Shown here: positions 22,582-32,620 of the stretch, one piece after another
Position numbering within the stretch: position 1 is the stretch's first letter
Layout: each line of letters begins with the position of its first letter
Assembly (NCBI GenBank): GCA_037349315.1
Contig: JBAIAC010000068.1
Coordinates: 22,101,001 to 22,165,000, forward strand
Reading direction: 5' to 3'
From: Chelydra serpentina
Lineage: Eukaryota; Chordata; Testudines; Chelydridae
DNA length: 64,000 nucleotides
Program-made: the position numbers and the translations under genes
The notes under the pieces: generated by a model
What the model saw: the letters and a program-made list of their open reading frames with translations, nothing else
Told to the model about the DNA's origin: nothing
Databases searched by the model: none

Positions 22582-22878
22582 AGGGTACGTCTATACTAAC
22601 TGCCTGATTCGGCGGGTAGTAATCGATCTTCTGGGATCGATTTATCGCGTCTCGTCTAGATGCGATAAATCGATCCCGGAAGTGATCGCCATCGACACCG
22701 GTAATCCTGCTCCGCGCAAGGAGTAAGTGGAGTCGACGGGGGAGCCTGCCTGCCACGTGTGGACCCGCGGTAAGTGCTGTTTAGTTCAAACTAGGATACT
22801 TCAACTTCAGCTACGTTATTCATGTAGCTGAAGTTGCGTATCTTAGTTTGAACCGGGGGGTTAGTGTGGACCAGCCCT
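22582..22878. mobile_element. CpG-rich hairpin MITE
   Basis: Ends AGGGTACGTCTATACTA and inverted TTAGTGTGGACCAGCCCT. Two strong internal hairpins exist: GGGATCGATTTATCGCG with its inverted partner CGCGATAAATCGATCCCG-type at 22635-22678, and TACTTCAACTTCAGCTAC paired with GTAGCTGAAGTTGCGTA at 22797-22842. CpG content is far above the surroundings, suggesting a fairly young insertion. No clear target duplication found. Confidence 0.8.
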
Positions 22879-24149
22879 GAGTATGGTAAATCTGAGATTT
22901 ACATATGATACCAGGATGCTTATGAAGAAATTAAATACAAATGGTTTGACTTGCTCAATATAAGACCCAGTACTGCACAACCTTACTCATGGGAGTGATC
23001 CTTATTCATATTACTAGTTTCAATGAAGTTAATTGCATGACTCATGTGAATAAACACCAATCATATAAATAAGGGATTACAGAACTGGTCTCTAAATTAC
23101 AGGTCGTAATAATGGCCTCACAAACCCCATTAACAGAGTGACTTGTGATATGAAATACCCCATTGAAATGGATGTGGTTTTTACATGCTATTCACATAAT
23201 ATTTAGCATTAGACAACCACAGTGTTAAAAAGTAGTGGTGGTGCACAGACAGTAGAAGCACATCCATTTTGGAAAATGACTGTAAATAAGTTTCTTCATT
23301 TTCTTTTCCTGTAAATTACAGAGGTGACAGTTATGGCACAGGGGACTAAATGTATGAGTTTAATAAGACTGGGAGCACATTTTTAAACCATAGAGAAAAC
23401 CTAATATATTCTTTCATGTGCTGAGTAAACAGTAAGGGGAAAAGAGTAACTTGCTCACAGGTGATTTCACTGGATGAAGGAAGACCACGGGAAGGTATAT
23501 TTTTATTTAACTTCTAAATATATGTGCATATATAGGACTCCTTACAGGCTGCATTTCAAACACTAATAGTGGCATGTGTGCAATTGTTATATACATAAAC
23601 TAAACTATGGAATTAGTGCACTTTGAGGAGGATAAGAACGTAACTTTCACATTTTCAGTTGCTGCAACTCCACCTTTTATGTAATAAAAACCCACATAGA
23701 AAAAAATGTTAACTAATCAGAACTTAGTGCCAAGGTGTAGAAGTTAGAAGCACCAACTCCAAGCATGGAAGGCCTAGGTTAAAAGGCCACACTAGGATGT
23801 TGGATTTTACCCTGTGCAAATGCTTTTGTGAAGTGCTGTTCCCCAGGATAGAGAGGTAAGTTATGTCCCTTCTGTCCATCTCCATTCCAGGCAGCTGCTA
23901 ATGTTCCTGGGAGACATTTCAAAAAGTGTGGTAGATCCTGAAAGCCTTTTGTTATCAGCAATCCTTGTCTCTAAAATCATGCCTTAGGCTGTGCATGAAC
24001 TAACACCGCGTATTTAACTGCTATCACATTTGTCTAACACTATGAAGAGGAAATGTGGTCTGGTGCATAGACCAGACAAGTGAGAGACCGAGGGTTCTCT
24101 TTCTGAGGGTGTAGGACTAACAGGAGTAAAACCTAGAGCATGTCAAGAA
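22879..24149. other. No recognised feature
   Basis: About 1.3 kb of AT-rich DNA without a defensible gene or repeat. Confidence 0.45.
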
Positions 24150-24199
24150 AGAAAGCAAACCTGACTCAGTGTGTTTGGTCAGTTATTAGAGTTTCGAGG

Positions 24200-26310
24200 G
24201 ACAAAAATCCAGCAAAATACAGGATGTGGTAGTAATGGGGGACATTAACTACCCAGACATCTGATGGAAAAGTAATACACCAAATCACAAAATCTCCAAA
24301 AAGGTCTTAGAATGTATCAGGGACATCTTTTTTGTTCCAGAGAGTGGAGGAAGTAACCAGGACAGCGACAAAGAGTCCTGTGGCACCTTATAGACTAACA
24401 GACGTATTGGAGCATAAGCTTTTGCATGCAGTGTCCACTGCATGCATCTGAAGAAGTGGGTATTCACCCACAAAAGCTTATGCTCCAATATGTCTGTTAG
24501 TCTATAAGGTGCCACAGGACTCTTTGTCGCTTCTACAGATCCAGACTAACATGGCTACCCCTCTGATACTTAACCAGGACAGATATTTTAGACTTAATTC
24601 TGATCAGCAGAGAGGAATCGGTAGTGAATCTGAAGGTGAAAGGCAATTTGGGTGACAGTGATCATGATATGATAGGTTTCATGATTCTAAGGAAAGGAAG
24701 GCGTGAGAGCAGCAGAATAAGGATATTGGACGTCAAAAAAGCCAACTTTAACAAACTCAGAGAATTGGTAGGTATGTCCTACCATGGGAAGGACATCTAA
24801 GGGCAAAAGGCGTTCAGGAGACTTAGCAGTTCCTCAAGGAGACACTATTAAAGACACAACTGCAAACTATTCCGATGAAAAGGAAAGATAGGAAGAATAC
24901 TAAGAGGCCAATATGGCTCCATCAGGAGCTCTTTAATGACCTGAAAACCATAAAGGAAGCCTACAAAGAGTGGAAACATGGTCAAACTGATGAGGAGTGC
25001 AAAATAACAGCTCAAGTATGTAGTTACTAAATCAGAAAGGGGTAAAACACAAAATGATTTACACCTGGCAAGTAACATAAAAGGCCATTAAATACATTAG
25101 GAGCAAGAGAAAGATGAAGGAAAGTGTAGGTCCTCTAACTGGGAAGGTGAGCTAATAACTGATGACATCAAGAAAGCTGAGGTGCTTAATGCCTATTTTG
25201 CATCAGTCTTCGATAAAAAGGTTGATTATGACCAGATACTCAATACAATTAATATTGACAACCAGGGGAAAGGAATGCAAGCCAAAATAGGGAAATAACA
25301 GGTTAAAGAATATTTAGAAAAGTTGGATGTATTCAGCTCAGCAGGTCCTGGTGAAATTCATCCTAGGGCACTTAATGAACCGGGCAAAGCAATCTTGGAG
25401 CAGTTAGCAATTTTCTTTGAGAACTCCTGGAATGACAGGAGAGGTCTCAAAAGACTGGAGAAGGGCAAACATAGTACCTACGTTTAAAAAGGGGAACAAG
25501 GAGGACTTGGAAAATTATAGACCAGTCAGCAAAATTCAATACCAGCAAATTATTAACCAATCAATGTGTAAGCACCTGGAAGACGATAGGGTTATAAGGA
25601 ATAGTCAGCATGGATTTCTCAAGAACAAATCATGCCACACCAACTTAATTTCCTTCTTTGATATGATTACTGACCTAGTGGATGGGGGGGGAAGCAGATG
25701 ATAGCATATAACTTGATTTTAGTATGGCTTTTGACAGAGTTCTGCATGACATTCTTATAAGCAAACTAGGGCAATGTAGTCTAGATGAAATTACTATAAG
25801 GTGGGTGCACAAGTGGTTGAAAGATCATACTCAAAGAGTAGTTAGCAATGGTTTGGTCTCAAATTAGGAGGGTGTATCCTGTGTGATCCTGTGGAGTCAG
25901 TCTTGTGTCTGTTACTATTCAATATTTTCATGAATAACTTAGATAATGGAGCAGTGAATACCCTTATAAAATTTACAGATGACACCGAGCTGGAAGTGGT
26001 TGCAAGCACTTTGGAGGACAGGTTTGAAATTCAAAACAACCTTGACAAATTGGAGAATTGGTCTGAATTCAACAAGATGAAATTCAAAAAAGACAAGTGC
26101 AAAGTACTTCACTTAGGAAGGAAAAATCAAATGGACAACTACAAAATGAGGAATAACTGGCTAGGTGGTAGTACTGCGAACAAGGGTCTGGGGAGTTTAG
26201 TGGACCACAAACTGAGCTTGAGTCATCAATGTAATGCAGCTGCCAAAAAGGCTAACACGATTCTGGGGTGTATTAACAAGAGTATTATATATAAGTCACA
26301 GTAGGTAATT
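24200..26310 (+). pseudogene. CR1 endonuclease-reverse transcriptase (ORF2) remnant
   Basis: Endonuclease motifs: V-V-M-G-D-I-N-Y-P-D-I (24226-24264) and, after the insert, G-D-S-D-H-D-M-I (24653-24676) with the catalytic SDH intact. Reverse transcriptase motifs: DWRRANIVPTFKKGNKEDLE then NYRPVS (25447-25536), HGFLKNKSCHTNLISFFD (25609-25662), LDFSMAFDRV (about 25712-25741), the catalytic box as FTDDT instead of FADDT (25972-25986), and the thumb with KKANTILGCINKSI. Frameshifts, stops and an inserted element break the frame in several places. Confidence 0.9.
24366..24570. mobile_element. Penelope-like element terminus, inverted dimer
   Basis: Two inverted arms (24365-24424 and 24471-24530, about 60 bp, nearly identical) flank a 46-bp centre. 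The sequence continues to a 'cagactaacatggctacccc' tail. A perfect 12-bp duplication TAACCAGGACAG lies at 24354-24365 and 24571-24582, showing insertion into the CR1. The 'ttagtctataaggtgccaca' words are the typical terminal repeat of turtle Penelope-like elements. The centre holds a hammerhead-like core (CTGAAGA at 24448 with a GTGGGT/ACCCAC stem), in which the GAAA box reads AAAA. Confidence 0.8.
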
Positions 26311-26746
26311 GTCGTACTCTGCTCAGCACTAGTGAGGCCCCAACGAGAGTACTATTTCCAATTGCCAGCACCACAATTTAGGAAAGATGTGGACAAATTG
26401 GACAAAATCCAGAGGAGAGCAACAAAAATGATAAAAGGCTTAGAAAACCTGACCTATGATGAAAGGTTGAAAAAATCTGGACGTGTTTAATCTTGAGGGA
26501 AAAAAAGACGGAAGGGTGACCTGATAACAGCCTTCCAACATGTTAAGGGCTGTTATAAAGAGGATGGTAATCAATTGTTCTCCATGTCCACTGAAGGTAG
26601 GACAAGATGTAATGGACTTAATCTGATTTAGGTAAGATTTTAAGAAAAACTTTCTAACTATAGTGGTAGTCTGGAATAGACTTCCAAGGGAGGTTGTAGA
26701 GCCTCTATCATAGAAACTTTTAAAAACAAATTGGACAAACACCTAC

Positions 26747-26871
26747 ATAAGAATATAAGAATGGCCATAGTGGGTCAGAGCAAAGGTCCATCGAGCCCAG
26801 TATCCTGTCTTCCGATAGTGGCCAATGCCAGGTGCCCCAGAGGCAATGAACAGAACAGGGAATCGTCAAGC
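26747..26871 (-). mobile_element. CR1 3'-end fragment inserted in CR1
   Basis: 'ataagaatggccatagtggg' followed by 'tcagagcaaaggtccatc' is the reversed 3' tail of a second CR1 subfamily (same as 38449-38900). It interrupts the host between 'ggacaaacaccta' and 'ggggtgatctagg'. Borders are accurate to a few bases. Confidence 0.7.
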
Positions 26872-27073
26872 ATCAGGGGTGATCTAGGTTTATGTGGTAC
26901 TGTCATAGCACAGGGGGCTGGACTTGATGATTTCTCAAGACCCCTTGCAGCCCTTCATTTCTATGATTCTAATGCTGCCACAGATGTCAGCTATGCTCTG
27001 TGTAGTTTAACGTAGGGTGCAGTAACTCTTCCTGCCACCAGGGTAGAGGTGAGGGCGCCGAGGGAGAGGGCAA

Positions 27074-27328
27074 ATGAGGGTAACAGTATCACAACATGTG
27101 GTGTACCTCATCCAATGTACTAAATGCCCCACTAAGAACTATGTGGGTGAAATGAGACAACCACTATGCTCTCAAATGCACTTACACAGAAAAATGGTAA
27201 AAGACAAAACCACGCTACCACCTGTGGGTGAACACTTTCCAACAGAGGGTCACTCTATATCTAACCTCTCAGTCCTCATCCTCAAAGGAAACCTGCACAA
27301 CACCTTAAAGACGAGCCTGGGAGCTTAA
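27074..27328 (+). pseudogene. Penelope-like GIY-YIG endonuclease fragment
   Basis: An open stretch of 84 codons shows the GIY-YIG signature of Penelope-like retroelements: VVYLIQCTKCPTKNYVGEM, with the paired cysteines of the Penelope CCHH-type linker, then R/Q..L..QMHLHRK and PVGEHFPTEGHSISNLSVLI. The glycine of YVGE stands for the second motif half, and the His and Glu-like residues downstream are in place. The enzyme nicks target DNA for retrotransposition. The upstream reverse transcriptase and the normal C-terminus are absent, so it is a truncated relic. Its ATG is probably fortuitous. Confidence 0.85.
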
Positions 27329-27580
27329 ATTCATAATTTTGCTAGACACTAAAAGTCATGGATTGACTAGGGACATTGCATTTATGGCTTATTACAACAA
27401 TCTATAACCTACTAACAATTCCCATGACCAGCCCTGGAAGCTTTTTTCCCCTCTCCTTTCCTCCCCTTGTGACTGGAGAGGTGTTAACTGAGCACTTCAC
27501 CTTGAATGGTCTCTTCAAATGTCTTAACTACTTATTCTAAACAATCTTTTCCACCTTGTATTTAGCTGCGACACTCTGGA

Positions 27581-28135
27581 TATATCTACACTGCAACTAG
27601 ACACCCACAACTGGCCTGTGCCAGCTGATTCGGGCTGGTGGGGCTCGGGCTAAGAGGCTATTTAATTGTGGTCTAGATCAGGTGCCTCCAAACTACGGCC
27701 CGTGGGCTGGATCCGGCCCGCGGCTTCAATTTGTCCGGCCCCCGAACCAATTGCTGCTGCCGCCTTGGCACGTCGGCAGCAGCAAGTATTTCGGCGGCAG
27801 TTTAAAGGCTGCTGCCGCCTCGGCAGTGGGGTGCAGAGGGCGGCAGTCAGGGGCGCACCCGCCGGTCCCAGAATACCCGCCACCAAAGCAGCCACGGCTT
27901 GCCTGCAGCAGGTCCTCCCCCTCCTCCGAAGCCGCTGAAGCCGCCGCGTCTTGCCTGCGGGAGGTCCGCCGGTCCTGCAGCTTCAGCGGCAATTCGGTGG
28001 AGGGTAAGCTCAAGAGAACGGGCCGGCGCGTGAAGCCCCTTTAAAAATGTAATGTGGCCCTCATCTCCTAAAGTTTGGAGACCCCTGGTGTAGATGTTTG
28101 GGCTTGGGCTGCAGTCCGAGTCTAGGACCCTCCCG
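27581..28135. mobile_element. MITE inserted in the Penelope-like element
   Basis: The left end TATATCTACACTGCAACTAG pairs with 'ttaattgtggt(g)tagatg' on the other side of the hAT insert; the remainder ('gggcttgggctgcagtccga', then 'gtctaggaccctccc') is a known-looking tail of the same family. Outer borders are approximate. It is itself split by the hAT element at 27679-28087. Confidence 0.6.
27679..28087. mobile_element. Nonautonomous hAT transposon inside the MITE
   Basis: Ends CAGGTGCCTCCAAACTACGG and inverted AAAGTTTGGAGACCCCTG. The 8-bp flanks GTCTAGAT (27671-27678) and GTGTAGAT (28088-28095) differ by one base. The interior is GC-rich with CGGCAG/GCCGCC words and gives spurious frames on both strands. 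Confidence 0.9.
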
Positions 28136-28145
28136 CCTTGCAGGA

Positions 28146-28182
28146 CCTGAAGAAGAGCTCTGTGTGGCTTGAAAACTTGTCT
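28146..28182 (+). ncRNA. Hammerhead-ribozyme-like motif, degraded
   Basis: CTGAAGA (28147-28153) fits the CUGANGA core; a GAGCU..GGCUU helix with wobble pairs follows and is closed by GAAA at 28171-28174. Penelope-like elements are known to carry hammerhead motifs in their termini. The third helix is not convincing here, so activity is doubtful. Confidence 0.4.
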
Positions 28183-28341
28183 CTCTCACCAACAGAAGTT
28201 GGTCCAATAAAGGATATTACCTCACCACCTTATCTCTGTGAGAAACAGAGTTGGTTACGCTGCTGAATGAGAGCATATGTAGGAGACAGTATGGGGAGAC
28301 TGCAGGGCAGAGTTAGAGTGGAAGGAGAGTGGAAGGAGAAG

Positions 28342-28948
28342 CAGGGCCGGCTTTGGCTTTTTTGCCTCCCCAGGCAAAAAAGCTGCCCGCTGCCCCATCC
28401 GGGGCGCGGCATTCCCGCGGCCCCGCTCCCCTGGCCGGGGCGCCGGCGGGAAGGGCGGCATGCCCGCAGCCCCGCTCCCCTGGCCGGGGCGCCGGCGGGA
28501 AGGGCGGCATGCCGCTCTCCCCACCGATGCCCCGGTCGGGGCGCCGGTGGGGAGCGTGGCATGCCCACTGCCCCGGGCGGGGCATCGGCAGGGAGAGCGG
28601 CATGCCGCCCTCCCCGCGGCGCTCCTCCAGCCGGGGGAGAGCAAGGAACGCCACTCTCCCCCGGCCAGAGGAGCGCCACGGGGAGGGTGGCATGCCCGCC
28701 CACGGCCCTGCTCTCTCCCGGCCAGAGGAGTTCCACGGGGCGGGTGGCATGCCCCACTCTCCCCTGGCCGGAGGAGCACCGCAGGGAGGGCGGCATGCCC
28801 GTGGCCCCGCTCCCCCAGCCTGGGCGCCGGCAGGGAGGGCAGCATGCCTGTGGCCTAGCTCCCCCAGCCGGGCACTGGCGGGCAAGAGCGCAGCCCCACC
28901 GCAGCTTGCCGCCCTAGGCACGCGCTTGCTGCGCTGGTGCCGCCCCTG
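28342..28948. mobile_element. hAT-like element containing a GC-rich minisatellite
   Basis: Left end CAGGGCCGGCTTTGGCTTTT, then a 'tttttgcctccccaggcaaa' hairpin; right end 'ccgccctaggcacgcgcttg', then 'tggtgccgcccctg'. The flanking octamers AGGAGAAG and AGTAGGAG differ at two positions. The interior is almost entirely a GC-rich tandem repeat (separate entry). Overlapping long frames in five of six reading frames (up to 259 codons) are a by-product of composition. Confidence 0.65.
28393..28870. repeat. GC-rich minisatellite with GGCATGCC in each unit
   Basis: Perfect GGCATGCC octamers start at 28457, 28506, 28558, 28599, 28689, 28746 and 28792, with AGCATGCC at 28841. Spacing is 41-57 bp, plus one double gap of 90. 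Units share a 'ctccccnggccggggcgccg' like core in both orientations. CpG density is very high. Confidence 0.85.
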
Positions 28949-31091
28949 AGTAGGAGGGATGGTAGAAACATAAATCCCGTTTTTTCCCGCCCTGCCCTTT
29001 ACTATAAAGCATCCTAATTGTTCTTTCTGAAAGGGAGAGGAGGTGGAGCTATTCCCCACCCAAATACTTGTCTCTGCTCCCACCTCCTTCAACCAGTGCC
29101 CATTTCTTCATATTAAAATACAGTTAACTTGGGTAGGAAATGTGAAGGGGTGAGGAGAGCAGCTGATTACCTGCAAACCCCAGCAGTTTGGACACCCGCT
29201 GCCACTGTTATTCAGACACATCAGGATCAGATATGATGACCCATTTTGACCATCACTTTAAATTCTTGGAGTCTTCATATATTTAATCATGTTTATTTAT
29301 AAGATAGATTTTTCTATTTCTATACTGGTACTGATTTTAAAGTGCCTCTCATTGCCTGTCATAATGTGGCTCTCTTCTCAGGGGTATGCATCACAGTGAA
29401 TATTTTTTTCATAACCCTGAAATTGATACACTGCAGACTATGGAGTCCAGCCTCCATCTTCTCTGCATTTACCCTCCAACCAAGATCAATAATCCTATCT
29501 ATTCTCTTTCTTTCAAAATCTAGCAAACTTCCTTCTTGTTGCTGTGAGCCAATTTCCAGATCTCCTTGACTGATTTTCAAATCACCTGGCCATCTGTTTC
29601 AAATTTAAGCATCCCAAAGTGCACAAAGTCTAAATAGATAAGGCATGTCTTAAATTATGTACAGAGTAATCCTTTATAATATATAATATATACTATTCTA
29701 TCTGTAGGGCTATAGTTGACTTTAAGACATGTAACTGCATTAGTATCTGAGAGAAAAATTCAGTGTTGAAATAATATAGCTGAAGATAACTCACAAATGA
29801 ATTCATAAAGCAGACTGGCAGAGATGAAGTCCAGGGGGACTCACTAATAACACTTCACACAGAATTGTTGAGATTGTCATCCTGTGATATTCCAGCTAGA
29901 ATTATGTCACAAAGTGATTGACAAGTAATGAGATGATTCTGTGCTCCACAAAGTAGTTGGAGAGTTAAAAAAAAGTAGGATTAAAACATTGTCGTAGTTT
30001 ACCCCATGCATGGGAGCAGATCCTTTCCCTTCATGAATCTGGTGAACTGGAAGCTTTAGGGGGTTGGGAGTGAGCTCTGGAGCCTTGAGTCAGAGTCCTG
30101 CAGAGGTTTTCAGTAACCAAGAGTTGTTGTCCCCTGATGACTATTGAATATTTTCTAGGCAGGGAGTTTGTAGGATCTTTCGATTTCCTAGTGGACAGGT
30201 ATCAACAGTGCAAAACTCATCAACACAACAGGCACTTTTGCTGGTAGTCTCTACTATGGCCAATTGAGAACTCTACTCAATGGGCCACAGAAACTGAACT
30301 ATTTTCTTCTTCCTAGAAAGGACCTCTACTCCCAGAAGAAGGGAATTTTGCCCTGATGCCTGTATAGAACCACTTCTGTGGATAGAGTGAGAACTCTAAT
30401 CTCCAAGGCTGTGAACCTGGTACCTTGCACAAAACCTAAAATGTACTTTATACAGTTAAAAAGGATATTAAACATGTCTGAGGCTATTTGATGTGTCCCT
30501 TGGCTATGTAGCAGAGAAGCCTAATGAGGACTCAACCTGAAGCAACAAAATTTTCAACAAGATTTTATTGCCTTGTATTCAGGCTGAGCTTTGCTGTGCT
30601 CTGTAGTCCGTAGGCAGGATTGATGGATAAGTGTTGCACTTTGGGATCCAAGGGGACAATAAGTTCTCTGGCGGAGAGAGACGTACTGAGCACACTTCTA
30701 TTAATACTGCTAACGAAACACAGCAGGACAAGGTACCAAGTCAACTGATCTAAAAGGCCTAAATAGTGCTTTAAAGACGGAGATGGGGGAGGCCCAAACA
30801 TGACCCCTACAATCCCTTAGAATAATTAGATCCTGTACTAGGACTTGGTCAGAACCCCCAACCTTCTAATGCAGCCTTCCCTGCAATCTCCCCCTACAAC
30901 CTCCTGCCCCATGCTCACACTAGCCAGCCCAACTCCCCAGAGCTTCTTCCTTCCTCCCTTTACATTTCCTTGATCACACTGCTGGGATCAGCGTCGCTGG
31001 CAAGCTGTCTGCTAGGACCAATGTACTACTTAGCACCAATCTTGCAGTGGCCTGTGTACCATATATTCACAAGACACACAAATGTAATGAA
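28949..31091. other. No confident feature (2.1 kb)
   Basis: No gene and no repeat I can name. The area is AT-rich, with a TATAATATATAATATA tract near 29676-29693. Confidence 0.45.
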
Positions 31092-31385
31092 GCGAAAATA
31101 AGAAAGAAAAACTTGTAGCACCTTAGAGACTAACAAATTTATTTCAGCATAAGCTTTCGTGGGTTAATACCCACTTCATCGGATGCATGGAATGAAATAC
31201 ACAGTAGACAGATATTTATACAGTCAGAGAAACATGATAAGGTCGGGGTGTATAGACCAATCTTAAGAGGCTAATTAGTTGAGAGGAACCATAACAGCAG
31301 GGGAAGAAAAAACTTTTGAAGTGATAAACAAGATGGTCACACAGGTGTGAATGAGGATCGTTAACTTAAGGGAAATAGATTCAAT
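31092..31385 (-). mobile_element. Penelope-like element terminus (single copy)
   Basis: Begins with 'aacttgtagcaccttagag', 'tttatttcagcataagct' and 'ttcgtgggttaatacccac', the reversed form of the same terminus as in 32073-32266, and continues into element-specific sequence ('gcaggggaagaaaaaactttt'). Reversed, it shows a hammerhead-like core (CCGATGA, stem, CGAAA). The outer end is approximate. Confidence 0.7.
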
Positions 31386-32061
31386 TATACATCAAGATAT
31401 AGTAAAATGTTTCTGGGAGGTACTGGACCCGCTGTTGTTCTCAGTTCTACTGATCCCATTGTTAGGAGGGAACAGGTCTTAAAAGCTCTAACCTGTGGCT
31501 ATACTTCCTCCTACCAAGAGGTGGAGGGGCTTGGGATTTACTCCCATACAGCTGTAATGGTAGAGGGCCTACAGTCAGAGATGGCAGGCACAGAGGCACT
31601 ATCCTGGTAATTTTGTAGTCCACCACAAACCTCTCATAGATTTCAACAGGATCTTAGTGCCTGAGTGAGTGAGCTAACTGTATGGATGACCTTCAAAAGT
31701 GCCAATACACGTTGGACCAGTATTGAGAAATGTGCATACTTATTTAAACCAAACTGAATCACCCTCATCCAGTGTTTATAGCCCCTTTTCTTTCATTTTT
31801 AAGCTTCACATGACCCACTTTAAGAGCCTGACCCTGAACCCTTTATTTAGGACAAAACTCCCCATGAAGTCAGTGAAATGTTTGGCTTGAATAATGAGGA
31901 CACATTAGTAGGAAGCAATAATCTTCCAAGCATTCAACCTACTAACCTCTGTTTAGTTAGACTATGGGATATATTTTACTTCTCCACCTTCCTAGTTATT
32001 TGACATACAGACTAGCAGGGATGTGGCAAGCAGGTTCACATCAATGGTGCATAAATGCACA
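31386..32061. other. No recognised feature
   Basis: Nothing defensible seen. Confidence 0.4.
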
Positions 32062-32072
32062 CTGAAAATATT

Positions 32073-32301
32073 AAAACGAAAATAAGAAAGAAAAACTTGT
32101 AGCACCTTAGAGACTAACAAATTTATTTCAGCATAAGCTTTCGTGGGTTAATACCCACTTCATCGGATGCATCCAATGAAGTGGGTATTAACCCATGAAA
32201 GCTTATGCTGAAATAAATTTGTTAGTCTCTAAGGTGCTACAAGTTTTTCTTTCTTATTTTCGTTTTGCTGACACAGACTAACACGGCTACTACACTTAAA
32301 C
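32073..32301. mobile_element. Penelope-like element terminus: zero-spacer palindrome
   Basis: Positions 32073-32266 form a 194-bp palindrome centred between 32169 and 32170 (GGATG|CATCC), with only about two mismatches per 97-bp arm and no spacer. It is followed by 'ctgacacagactaacacggc', then 'tactacactt', the conserved end of the element. Target duplications CTGAAAATATTAAAACG (32062-32078) and CTGAAAATATTAAGACG (32302-32318) agree at 16 of 17 positions. Each arm holds a hammerhead-like core. Confidence 0.85.
32108..32231. ncRNA. Paired hammerhead-like motifs, one per arm
   Basis: Read on the minus strand, the left arm gives CCGATGA, a GTGGGT-ATTA-ACCCAC stem and CGAAA, then AGC-TTAT-GCT as a 3-bp helix III. 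Only U4 of the CUGANGA core is changed. The right arm (plus strand) has CCAATGA and TGAAA, with a further core change. The base before the cleavage point reads G instead of the favoured C/A/U, so self-cleavage is unlikely in these copies. Confidence 0.5.
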
Positions 32302-32318
32302 CTGAAAATATTAAGACG

Positions 32319-32517
32319 TTCCCATTAAAGTCATAGTTTGTTTTGTTTTCTATTAAAATTCCTTTACAGAGAATTGCATTTCTGGTGCTTTTCTTGTGTT
32401 GATAATTACTGTCAGCTATCAAGACTTCCCACTGGTTCATGGATGGATGATCATCTCAAATATTCCCTGCATGAGTAGCAACTGGCAACTGCAGGATTGG
32501 CTATTATATATTCACCT
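32319..32517. other. No recognised feature
   Basis: Nothing defensible seen. Confidence 0.4.
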
Positions 32518-32620
32518 TACAGTAGTACCCAGAGCTCCACCCGGGATCTAGAGCTCCCTGGGCTAAGATACTGTATACACACAGCCCCTGGCCCTACAAG
32601 CTTACAATCTAAGGCTCTGA
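32518..32620 (-). repeat. Ancient L2/MIR-type fragment
   Basis: 'cagtagtacccagagctcca', then 'gccctacaagcttacaatct', is the same degenerate repeat as 1237-1420. Confidence 0.45.

Larger units (their letters stand above)
24150..26990 (+). mobile_element. CR1 LINE, long but dead copy with two insertions
   Basis: From the endonuclease domain to the 3' tail, this is the longest CR1 in the window. It is interrupted by a Penelope-type inverted element (24366-24570) and by the 3' end of another CR1 (26747-26871, opposite strand). The end reads 'gggctggacttgatgatttc', then 'tcatttctatgattcta', the usual CR1 terminus. The 5' UTR and first ORF are missing. Confidence 0.9.
27074..28260 (+). mobile_element. 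Penelope-like element 3' part with GIY-YIG domain, split by a MITE
   Basis: The 5' part (27074-27580) carries a GIY-YIG endonuclease fragment and 3' noncoding sequence ('tatggcttattacaacaatc .. gacactctgg'); the element resumes at about 28136 with 'acctgaagaagagctctgtg', then 'caacagaagttggtccaata' and 'ttacctcacc'. Between them sits a MITE that itself contains a hAT element. The reverse transcriptase part is missing. Confidence 0.8.

Noticed and set aside
28230..29092. Several overlapping frames of 130-259 codons on both strands
   Set aside because: All run through the GC-rich minisatellite; simultaneous openness in most frames is a composition effect.
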